5,201 nucleotides of DNA from Candidatus Brockarchaeota archaeon (GTDB taxonomy: Archaea; Thermoproteota; EX4484-205; DTQO01). The notes below the pieces were generated by a model that saw only the letters and a program-made list of their open reading frames with translations, was not told the origin of the DNA and did not search any database. The stretch is from positions 13,130-18,330 of the forward strand of contig JAFNJA010000023.1 of NCBI GenBank assembly GCA_017601265.1. Direction: 5' to 3'. This document shows, one piece after another, positions 1 through 5,201 of this stretch (its first letter is position 1; each line of letters opens with the position of its first letter). The position numbers were made by a program, and so were the translations under genes.

Positions 1-1389
1 CGCCATCAGGAGGGCGCCGTAGGTCCCGGCCCTCTTGCCGCGCCCGCTGAAACCCCCGACGACGACCAGGTCGACCGTGTCGCGCATCTCCGAACGGTAG
101 CTCCTCTTCCACTTGATCCACTGGAAGCCCCTGTGCCCGGCTTCGTAGAACGAGTCGGGCCTTATCGACTTGAGGACCAACCCTTCCGTTCCTTCCTGGA
201 TCGACCTCTCGAAGAACCTCTCTATCTCCTTCGGGTCCGAGGACACTATCCTCGGCGTGAGCCTGACGCGGTCCGTCTCCTTCACTATGCTTTCCAGGCC
301 TTCCCTCCTCTTCGGGTACGGCAGGACCGTGAAGTCCTTGCCATCTAGGTAAAGGAGGTCGAAGAGGAAGTAAGAGACCGGAACCTCCTTCGTCATCCTT
401 TCTATCTCGTGTTTCCTTCCCCGCCTCTGAGAAACGACCTGGAAGGGGAGGAGTTCCCCCGTGTTCGGATCGAGTGGAACGCACTCGCCGTCAAGGATCG
501 CCTCTTTTGCCTTCACGGACTCCTTTATCCCCTGGATCAAGTCCGGGTATTGGCCCGTCACGTTCTCCTCCCTCCTGCTGAAGAGCTGGACGCCGTCCCT
601 GGAGAGGTGAGCCTCTATGCGGATCCCGTCAAGCTTGTATTCGGCCGCGGCTTTCCCTCCCAGCTTAGAAAGGATTTCGTCCAAAGAGGCCATCCTCTCC
701 GCCATCTGCACCCTGATGGGTTTTCCAACGGTGACCTTGAATGCCTTGATGGCCTTGATCCCGCCTTCCGCGAGGGTCTTGGCGACGTAACCTATGTCGG
801 AGGACAGGTTGTACGCCCTCTCCACGTCCTCCCTTGCCTCTTTCCCGCCCGCGTACGCTATCGAAAGGGCGTCGAGGATCGTCATGTCCGCAACCCCGAG
901 CCTCAGCTTCCCGAGGGCGATCCTCACGATGTATGAAGCCTCCTTCGGGGTCGCTTCGGCGAGGAGGCTGGAAAGCATGCTTATCTTCGCTTCCTGCGAC
1001 CCAGCCCCGGCGCTTCGGCAGATCCTCTCGAACGTCTCGTACACCTTCCTGACCGTGAGGCGCTTCCTGCTGAGTGTCGTTTGCGATTTCTTCGAAAGGA
1101 GGTTTTCTGCGGTCTTTCCCAAGTCTCCCGTCCGCCTGAAGTCGTTCTGCACGGCCTCCGGCTTCATCCCGGTGACTTCCGACAGCGTCCTCATGACGAG
1201 CTTGTCCGCGAGGCCGAGCTCGATGCCGACGTAGGGCGGGTATATTTCCCCGAGGCAGAGGTAAGCCACGAGATCCACCTCTTCCTTCGGAGCGTTCTTG
1301 AAAAGCCCTACCAAGATGTCCGTCATCTCCAGCCTCTTGGTGGTCCTTTCCAAGGACTGGAACGCGTCGGCCAAGGCAGAGAAGTCCAA
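1..1389 (-). CDS. lig: ATP-dependent DNA ligase, archaeal replicative type (3' end outside window)
   Basis: Seals nicks in duplex DNA using ATP: a lysine is adenylated, AMP moves to the 5' phosphate, and the ends are joined. In archaea it acts in Okazaki-fragment joining and repair. The 463 visible residues show an N-terminal DNA-binding domain (about 1-215, with RLEMTDIL near residue 20), then the nucleotidyltransferase core: motif I EYKLDGIR at 250-257 with catalytic Lys252, SRREEN at 271-276, DGE at 300-302, motif III FLFDLLYLDG at 341-350, motif IV EGLVLK at 402-407 and motif V WIKWK at 424-428. The OB-fold begins at DLVVVGGFSGRGKRAGTYG, but the rest, including motif VI, lies beyond the left edge. 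Family members usually have about 550-600 residues. The start is TTG: it gives the family-like beginning (M)DFSALADAF, and an in-frame TAA lies 39 bases upstream. Only a weak AAGG precedes it. Family assignment is very secure, the start fairly secure. Confidence 0.96.
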   Translation of the reverse strand, partial: MDFSALADAFQSLERTTKRLEMTDILVGLFKNAPKEEVDLVAYLCLGEIYPPYVGIELGLADKLVMRTLSEVTGMKPEAVQNDFRRTGDLGKTAENLLSKKSQTTLSRKRLTVRKVYETFERICRSAGAGSQEAKISMLSSLLAEATPKEASYIVRIALGKLRLGVADMTILDALSIAYAGGKEAREDVERAYNLSSDIGYVAKTLAEGGIKAIKAFKVTVGKPIRVQMAERMASLDEILSKLGGKAAAEYKLDGIRIEAHLSRDGVQLFSRREENVTGQYPDLIQGIKESVKAKEAILDGECVPLDPNTGELLPFQVVSQRRGRKHEIERMTKEVPVSYFLFDLLYLDGKDFTVLPYPKRREGLESIVKETDRVRLTPRIVSSDPKEIERFFERSIQEGTEGLVLKSIRPDSFYEAGHRGFQWIKWKRSYRSEMRDTVDLVVVGGFSGRGKRAGTYGALLMA

Positions 1390-1426
1390 TCCGCCAAACC
1401 TTGGAAATCGGCGCCGGGGGCGGCAC

Positions 1427-1440
1427 AATTATGTTTTTCG
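1427..1440 (-). promoter_or_regulatory. Probable archaeal BRE/TATA promoter of the DNA ligase
   Basis: Read on the minus strand, CGAAAA (BRE-like, purine-rich) runs directly into ACATAATT (TATA-like). The box centre is about 40 bases before the TTG start, so a transcript starting about 25 bases downstream of it would have a leader of roughly 15 bases. The same CATAATT core precedes the SNF2 gene. The assignment rests on motif and spacing only. Confidence 0.45.
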
Positions 1441-1463
1441 ATTTGGATTCGCATAGCTCAAAC

Positions 1464-1525
1464 TTCGCCGACCGCCTTGCCAAGCGGCCAAACGGCTTCG
1501 TTTGCTGGCGCGGTCGATCTCCGAA
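1464..1525. repeat. Long imperfect inverted repeat (hairpin) in the spacer
   Basis: Four pairing blocks are nested on one axis. TTCG 1464-1467 pairs with CGAA 1522-1525. CGACCGC 1469-1475 pairs perfectly with GCGGTCG 1510-1516. GCCA(A)GC 1479-1485 pairs with GCTGGC 1504-1509 with one bulged A. AAAC 1490-1493 pairs with GTTT 1500-1503 around a GGCTTC loop. That is about 21 base pairs broken by short bulges. Because it is an inverted repeat, either strand could fold. It lies past the SNF2 gene and before the ligase promoter, so it may sit in the SNF2 3' untranslated region. Confidence 0.55.
1512..1524 (+). repeat. Short spacer motif, copy A (GGTCGATCT-CCGA)
   Basis: GGTCGATCT is followed directly by CCGA and lies in the 3' arm of the 1464-1525 hairpin. 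With the preceding CGC it forms a 12-base exact match (1509-1520) to the minus strand at 4713-4702 in the other spacer. Confidence 0.4.
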
Positions 1526-1589
1526 ACGGCGCGTCCGAGATTGAAAGTAATCTTGCGCAAAGAACGGACCAACGTTCGGTTCGAGGCAA

Positions 1590-1604
1590 GGTCGATCTAT
1601 TCCG
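1590..1604 (+). repeat. Short spacer motif, copy C (GGTCGATCT-ATT-CCG)
   Basis: GGTCGATCTATTCCG matches the minus-strand copy at 4710-4696 at 14 of 15 positions and shares the nine-base core with the copy at 1512. The preceding GGCAAG with the motif's GGTCG could pair with CGACC and TTGCC at 1469-1481. Confidence 0.4.
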
Positions 1605-1652
1605 GCTTGGACGTCCTGCGTCGCCGCCGCAAGATCAGCTCTTGTGCAGCCA

Positions 1653-4637
1653 TTACCCGGCCAAGTTGAGGTACGCAATGTTGACGAGGCTGACCGTGAC
1701 TGTGATCTTGCTCCTTTCCATCAGCTGCAGCCTTTCCCGGTCCAAAGCCTCGCCGAGCTGGGCCCTCTTCCTTTGGTTGTTCCTTTTGAGCCTCGCCAAT
1801 TGGTTCCTCAACCGCATGTACTCCTTGTCCAGTTCCGCCACGGCGTCGTAGGTTTTGGCTTCGTTCTTCCTCTTCAGCGCGCTTTCGCACTGCCTTTGCA
1901 AGGAGCCTTCCTGCTCGCGTAAAGCGTCGTCGGCGTGCACGTAGTACTCGTTTATGCTTGTCGCTTCCTTTCGGTATTGGCTTTGGCACTTCTCTTTAAC
2001 GGTTTCGACCCACTCCGCTGTCTCGAGGCGGAGCATCTCGAGGGCGCGCTCGTACATTCGGTCCAACTTCTCGCGGCCGATCCGCACGTCACCGGTGTGT
2101 TCAATGCCCCCAAACCAAATCGATTCCTCGGGCAGCCGAAGCGGCGAACCGTCCTTCAAGCCCAGCGTGACGGGCACGAGCCTCTCTTCCGGAACCAAGC
2201 CGCCGATCGAGACCTTGAAGTTGAAGTTCAGGAGTTCATTTCCAACCGCAAGCTTGCCTTCGGGAACTCGCCCAAGGCGGACATCCTTCTTGGCGCACGC
2301 CCCCCTCGTCCTGCTCGCGTCTACGGCCGCGGAAAGCAGGTTGCTGCCGAAGCTGACCAATTCCAAGGAATGGTTCTTCCGCGCGGCGGACGGATCGAAG
2401 GTCGCCGTGACGACGCCCCTTGCCGTTCCTTCCGACGCGGCCGCCAATTCGCCGGGCGGGCTGAAGCGGAAAACGTCCTTCTCCAAAAAAGTAGTGCTCG
2501 CGCCGCGCGTTTCCAAAAACCCGAGGAAGAAAGAGCGTATCCTTTCCTGGTCGACCTTGGCGTGCTGCTCCAGCTTCGAACCCATGACCTCGCGCCAGAC
2601 CGAGAGGTCCATGTTCGACCAGACGGCCTTGTTGATGTGCCTGATTCCGTTTTCGAACGCCCTCCTCGCCGCCTCTATCTTCGAAGCGAGCTGCCTGAAC
2701 CTCTTGCCCTCCTCCTCCGCTTCCATGGTCACAGCTTGCGCGTGGATCTCCATGATCACCTGCTGGAACGACTTGTTCTCCGCCTTCGCGACGTTCCCGA
2801 GGATGATGTCCACGTCCCCTATCGCCTTTCGGAAGAGACCTATCTTCTCGTCCAGAAGGTTAAGGACGTGCTCCTCGACCGTGCCGGCCGTCGAAAGGTT
2901 GAATATCCTGACCGTGCGCGACTGCCCTATCCTGTCGAGCCTTCCGATCCTCTGCTCCACCCTCATCGGATTCCACGGCAGGTCGTAATTGAACAGGATG
3001 TGGCAGAACTGGAAGTCTTTGCCCTCTCCCCCAACCTCCGTCGATACCATTACCCTTTTCGACGCGTCGTCCCGCCAGGAAATGCAGGCGGCTTCCTTCT
3101 CATCCCTTGTGAGTGAGCCGTTGAGGCTGACGACCCCGTAGCCCGCCCTTTCCAAGAGCTCGACGAGGTAGTCCTGCGTTGACCTGAACTCCGTGAATAC
3201 GAGGACTTTCGCGTCGGGCTCCTCCTCCGCGAGCTTTCCAATCGCTTGGAGGAGCTTCTCCCCCTTCGAGTTCGCCGATATGGCTTGGGCGATCGCGTGT
3301 AGGCGCTCGAGCTCCTCGAGCTCCGCGCCCAAAAGGCCGGAGTCGCGTCCGAGCTGGCCATCCAAGCAGCCTTCGGCCCCGTCCGCGAGTTCCTGCGCCT
3401 CATCGTCCGGCATCGAGCGGCGCGGACCCCCAATGCCCCCGATCCGAGCGTTCCGGGCGCTGTTTCCTTCCGAGCGCCTTGGCCCCCCTTCTCCATTGCC
3501 TGCATCCTGGAGGACCCACCTGAGCCGCTCTATCCTGCGCCTGAGGAAGTCGCGGATGGCGAAGCTGCTGCTGCAAACCAGCCTCTGCATCAAGATCAGG
3601 AGGAAGCCCCTGCCAGCGTCGTTCGCCCTCAAGGCCTTGAGGTATTCGCCGGAAGCGTACCGGCTGACCTGGTCGTACAGCTCCCTTTCCTGCGGGGTCA
3701 GATCGAAGCGCAGCGTCTGCCCCACCCTGCCGGTGAGCTTTTGGCCCATCCCAAGGTAGACGCCCTTTTTCAAGTTCCTGACCATCACGGCCTGCAACCT
3801 TTGCCTCAACTCCTTTGCGTTCTTCAGGGAAAGGCCTCCGGAGTTTCCAACGAAGTGGGTTTTGAAATATTCCGGTGTTCCGAGTACGGCCCGGTCTACC
3901 AGCGAAACGAGGTTGTAGAGTTCGTTTATCGAATTGTGCATCGGCGTTGCCGTCAGGAGAAGGGTCACCTTCCTTTTCAACGCCAGGAGAAGCTTGTGGT
4001 TTTCGGTCGAGGCGTTCCTGAGGCGGTGGGCCTCGTCGACCACCACGAGATCCCAGTCGACCTTGGCGATCTCTTCCCTGTGCCTGGGCTGCTTGGCGGT
4101 GTCGATCGAGCAAACGATCCTGGCGTTGGCCTCCCACACGTTGACGTGCCTCCTGCGCAGTTCCGACCTTGCCTTCGCGTCGTAGATCGCGCACTTCTCC
4201 CCGAAGCGGTTCTCCAACTCCTGGACCCACTTGCCGAGAAGCGCCGAGGGCGCCAATATCAGGACCCTTTTCGCCCGCCCCCTGCAAGCTAGCTCCTTCA
4301 GAACCATTCCGGCCTCTACGGTCTTGCCCAGCCCAACCTCGTCGGCCAGAAGGGCGCCCTTTTTGCACTCGGCCAACACCTTGCAAACCACGCCGACTTG
4401 GTGGGGGTAAAGCGTCGCCCTGGACGCTAGGACCGAGTACGCGTACTCTGCGCCCCTCGAGAGCGAAAGGTGCTCCGCCTGGATCCGGAGGTCGAAAAGG
4501 CGGGCGTCCTCGAACTCGCCGTTCGCGAACTTTTCGAGGATTTCCCCGGCGGGAATAAAAACGAACCTTGGGAGCCATAAACATTCTTCCGGTTTTCGTT
4601 GCGGATCAAGCCGCGGTGGCGCCCCTTCCTGCAGCAT
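1653..4637 (-). CDS. SNF2/RapA-type ATPase (DEAH-box SF2 helicase family)
   Basis: Probable ATP-driven translocase on double-stranded DNA that displaces or remodels bound proteins. Lobe 1 has LYPHQ at 76-80, Walker A DEVGLGKT at 99-106 (Lys105), DEAH at 201-204, LTATP at 228-232 and MVRNLKKG near 285-292. Lobe 2 has VLVFTEFRST at 478-487, STEVGGEGKDFQ at 532-543 and the arginine-finger motif QRIGRLDRIGQ at 562-572. All catalytic motifs are intact. Between the lobes, about 376-435 is a Gly/Arg/Ser-rich insert with GGPRRS at 384-389 and again at 403-408. Residues about 600-994 are a non-helicase C-terminal region; 900-975 looks like a charged coiled coil. Helicases with this layout include RapA and DISARM DrmD, so the cellular role (transcription recycling, repair or defence) is open. 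The ATG is the first start after an in-frame TGA at 4655-4653; a weak AAAAGG lies upstream. The enzyme family is secure, the specific role is not. Confidence 0.93.
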   Translation of the reverse strand: MLQEGAPPRLDPQRKPEECLWLPRFVFIPAGEILEKFANGEFEDARLFDLRIQAEHLSLSRGAEYAYSVLASRATLYPHQVGVVCKVLAECKKGALLADEVGLGKTVEAGMVLKELACRGRAKRVLILAPSALLGKWVQELENRFGEKCAIYDAKARSELRRRHVNVWEANARIVCSIDTAKQPRHREEIAKVDWDLVVVDEAHRLRNASTENHKLLLALKRKVTLLLTATPMHNSINELYNLVSLVDRAVLGTPEYFKTHFVGNSGGLSLKNAKELRQRLQAVMVRNLKKGVYLGMGQKLTGRVGQTLRFDLTPQERELYDQVSRYASGEYLKALRANDAGRGFLLILMQRLVCSSSFAIRDFLRRRIERLRWVLQDAGNGEGGPRRSEGNSARNARIGGIGGPRRSMPDDEAQELADGAEGCLDGQLGRDSGLLGAELEELERLHAIAQAISANSKGEKLLQAIGKLAEEEPDAKVLVFTEFRSTQDYLVELLERAGYGVVSLNGSLTRDEKEAACISWRDDASKRVMVSTEVGGEGKDFQFCHILFNYDLPWNPMRVEQRIGRLDRIGQSRTVRIFNLSTAGTVEEHVLNLLDEKIGLFRKAIGDVDIILGNVAKAENKSFQQVIMEIHAQAVTMEAEEEGKRFRQLASKIEAARRAFENGIRHINKAVWSNMDLSVWREVMGSKLEQHAKVDQERIRSFFLGFLETRGASTTFLEKDVFRFSPPGELAAASEGTARGVVTATFDPSAARKNHSLELVSFGSNLLSAAVDASRTRGACAKKDVRLGRVPEGKLAVGNELLNFNFKVSIGGLVPEERLVPVTLGLKDGSPLRLPEESIWFGGIEHTGDVRIGREKLDRMYERALEMLRLETAEWVETVKEKCQSQYRKEATSINEYYVHADDALREQEGSLQRQCESALKRKNEAKTYDAVAELDKEYMRLRNQLARLKRNNQRKRAQLGEALDRERLQLMERSKITVTVSLVNIAYLNLAG

Positions 4638-4680
4638 GGAACCCGAACCTTTTCAGCTCCCCACTAAAGGCGCGCGGACC

Positions 4681-4688
4681 TAATTATG
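4681..4688 (-). promoter_or_regulatory. Probable TATA box of the SNF2 gene
   Basis: CATAATTA on the minus strand is centred about 47 bases before the ATG at 4637. Start about 25 bases downstream would leave a leader near 20 bases. It lies just after the terminator-like hairpin of the upstream gene, as expected for an independent transcription unit. The BRE position (GAGCG) is a weaker match than at the ligase. Confidence 0.4.
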
Positions 4689-4695
4689 CGCTCCT

Positions 4696-4710
4696 CGGAA
4701 AAGATCGACC
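4696..4710 (-). repeat. Short spacer motif, copy B (GGTCGATCT-TTT-CCG)
   Basis: Minus-strand copy of the motif also seen at 1512 and 1590. Here its GGTCG is the closing arm of the terminator-like hairpin and its CTTTT part is the T-run. Confidence 0.4.
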
Positions 4711-4734
4711 GCGAGCTACTTGTCGCTAGGGTCG
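4699..4734 (-). terminator. Terminator-like hairpin after the right-edge gene
   Basis: On the minus strand CGACC (4734-4730) pairs with GGTCG (4710-4706), and inside it GCGA (4726-4723) pairs with TCGC (4714-4711), with a CTA bulge and an eight-base loop. ATCTTTT follows at once. It begins about 50 bases after the TAG of the upstream gene and ends just before the SNF2 promoter element. Archaeal termination depends mainly on the T-run, which is short here, so this is tentative. Confidence 0.35.
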
Positions 4735-4784
4735 TATTGTCGTGGGGGTGCCAACGCGCTACGAATCGCTGGGTTTGGACGAAA

Positions 4785-5201
4785 CTACCAATCGACCGGT
4801 TCGATCATGAAGTACACCGTGTAACCGCAGTCGCCAAGATCATAGCGCAATCCGCCGCAGAACCACCCTTTGTCGACGTACTGGTGCCACTCCGATGGCG
4901 GCCAGTAAAGCTGGAAAGCAGGATATTGGTCATCGGGATCTATGGCATCATGCTCCCAAGCTTCGATGCGCACCTTCACATCCCTGCCGTAATTTACCAA
5001 TGCGTAGAAGTACTTGTTCCACTCCAAGGGGCCATGATCGTCCAGCGGCCAGCATCCCTCGGGCGGGAGGCCGGTCTTTCCGCTCCCCGGATAAACTTCG
5101 TGCGTCGGGTATAAGCCGTCGCCGCAGAAGCTCTTAATGTACTCCTCGCCTGCACCCCTGGGGAATGGATCGTAATCGTGATCGTAGTAGATCTCTTTGA
5201 C
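4785..5201 (-). CDS. Unrecognised protein, Tyr/Trp/Asp-rich, probable beta-sandwich (5' end outside window)
   Basis: I do not recognise this gene. The frame is open from the right edge for 138 residues to a TAG, so the N-terminus and any signal peptide are out of view. A TTG at 5027 would give an 80-residue protein, but the frame reads on upstream without a stop and keeps the same composition, so an internal start is unlikely. The visible part has about 15 Tyr, 7 Trp, many Asp and four Cys (visible residues 26, 50, 115, 125). Alternating strand-like segments appear at DVKVRIEAW (74-82) and YTVYFMIEP (127-135), with an acidic loop between that includes DPDD. This resembles C2- or PLAT-like or other extracellular beta-sandwich domains that bind calcium, with possible disulfides; that is inference from composition alone. 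It uses GAT over GAC for Asp (10 to 5), unlike the ligase (3 to 22), which may point to transfer. Confidence 0.72.
   Translation of the reverse strand, partial: VKEIYYDHDYDPFPRGAGEEYIKSFCGDGLYPTHEVYPGSGKTGLPPEGCWPLDDHGPLEWNKYFYALVNYGRDVKVRIEAWEHDAIDPDDQYPAFQLYWPPSEWHQYVDKGWFCGGLRYDLGDCGYTVYFMIEPVDW

Larger units (their letters stand above)
1390..1652. other. Intergenic spacer between SNF2 gene and ligase, rich in inverted repeats
   Basis: No convincing protein or tRNA gene is seen in these 263 bases. Besides the ligase promoter element, the spacer holds a run of inverted repeats: a long one at 1464-1525 (own entry); GCGC/GCGC enclosing AGATT/AATCT at 1529-1558; GAACG/CGTTC at 1562-1577; and CAAGA/TCTTG at 1630-1644, which begins nine bases after the SNF2 stop. 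None is followed by a clear T-run on the minus strand, so a simple terminator is not obvious. The density of possible stems could mean a structured 3' untranslated region or a small non-coding RNA on either strand, but stems of 4-5 bp also arise by chance in GC-rich DNA. Confidence 0.5.

Noticed and set aside
409..1234. Open frames on the plus strand opposite the ligase
   Set aside because: Antisense shadows of a conserved enzyme, with no motifs of their own.
1390..1652. tRNA or other known RNA gene in the spacer (GGTTCGAGGC at 1578-1587 looks like a T-loop)
   Set aside because: The bases around it do not form a T stem, and no acceptor or anticodon arm is present at the right distances.
1599..1657. 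18-codon mini-frame (starts MAAQELIL) whose ATG overlaps the SNF2 stop as TAATG
   Set aside because: It is very short, ends in an Arg run and has no known family. The overlap alone is not enough to call a gene.
665..1678. 337-codon open frame on the minus strand covering the spacer and the ligase N-terminus
   Set aside because: It is shifted against the ligase frame, which shows all family motifs, and its product is low-complexity and Arg/Gly-rich.
1935..3116. 393-codon open frame on the plus strand, plus an overlapping 344-codon one, opposite the SNF2 gene
   Set aside because: Both are antisense to intact helicase lobe 2 and the C-terminal region. Their Arg/Leu/Pro-rich products have no recognisable motif. 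Such frames are expected opposite GC-rich codons.
3400..4584. 394-codon open frame on the minus strand, shifted against the SNF2 gene
   Set aside because: It overlaps helicase lobe 1, where the other frame shows every SF2 motif. The product is Arg/Gly-rich and without domains.
4686..5114. 142-codon ATG frame on the plus strand at the right end
   Set aside because: It is in exact antisense register with the minus-strand gene, so its Ile/Val-rich product follows from the Asp and Tyr codons opposite. It also starts inside the SNF2 promoter element. The minus frame has higher third-position GC and protein-like strand patterns.
1653..5201. DISARM or another named defence system
   Set aside because: Only a generic SNF2/RapA/DrmD-like ATPase is visible. 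The upstream neighbour does not look like a DrmA, DrmB, DrmC or methyltransferase protein, and a DNA ligase is a housekeeping neighbour.

Overview
The window looks archaeal and GC-rich. It carries three genes, all read from the minus strand. The archaeal call rests on three things: an archaeal replicative-type ATP-dependent DNA ligase with the RLEMTDIL N-terminal signature and KLDGIR active site, heavy use of AGG for arginine, and TATA-like CATAATT elements (with no bacterial -35/-10 pair) in front of the two genes whose starts are visible. Neither the phylum nor the species can be fixed from this window.

Layout, in the direction of transcription (right to left). (1) At the right edge is the 3' part of an unrecognised protein rich in Tyr, Trp, Asp and Cys, probably a beta-sandwich, ending at 4785. 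(2) A 147-base spacer follows, with a terminator-like hairpin and then a TATA-like element. (3) A complete 994-residue SNF2/RapA-type ATPase fills 4637-1653. Its two helicase lobes are separated by a low-complexity insert and followed by a C-terminal region of about 400 residues that ends in a coiled coil. (4) A 263-base spacer follows. It is unusually rich in inverted repeats and holds the TATA-like element of the next gene. (5) The DNA ligase starts with TTG at 1389 and runs off the left edge without its C-terminal motif VI.

The spacings and the separate promoter-like elements suggest three independently transcribed genes rather than one tight operon. Ligase and SNF2 ATPase both act on DNA, but nothing visible shows that they work together. 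The SNF2 protein belongs to the broad group that includes transcription-recycling RapA and the DrmD-type helicases of DISARM defence. No defence partner gene is visible, so no defence system can be claimed.

The most unusual non-coding signal is in the two spacers. A long imperfect hairpin lies at 1464-1525, with a possible competing partner arm at 1585-1594, and a short motif (GGTCGATCT followed by CCG) occurs three times in the spacer DNA. These are visual observations that need folding and comparison with related genomes.
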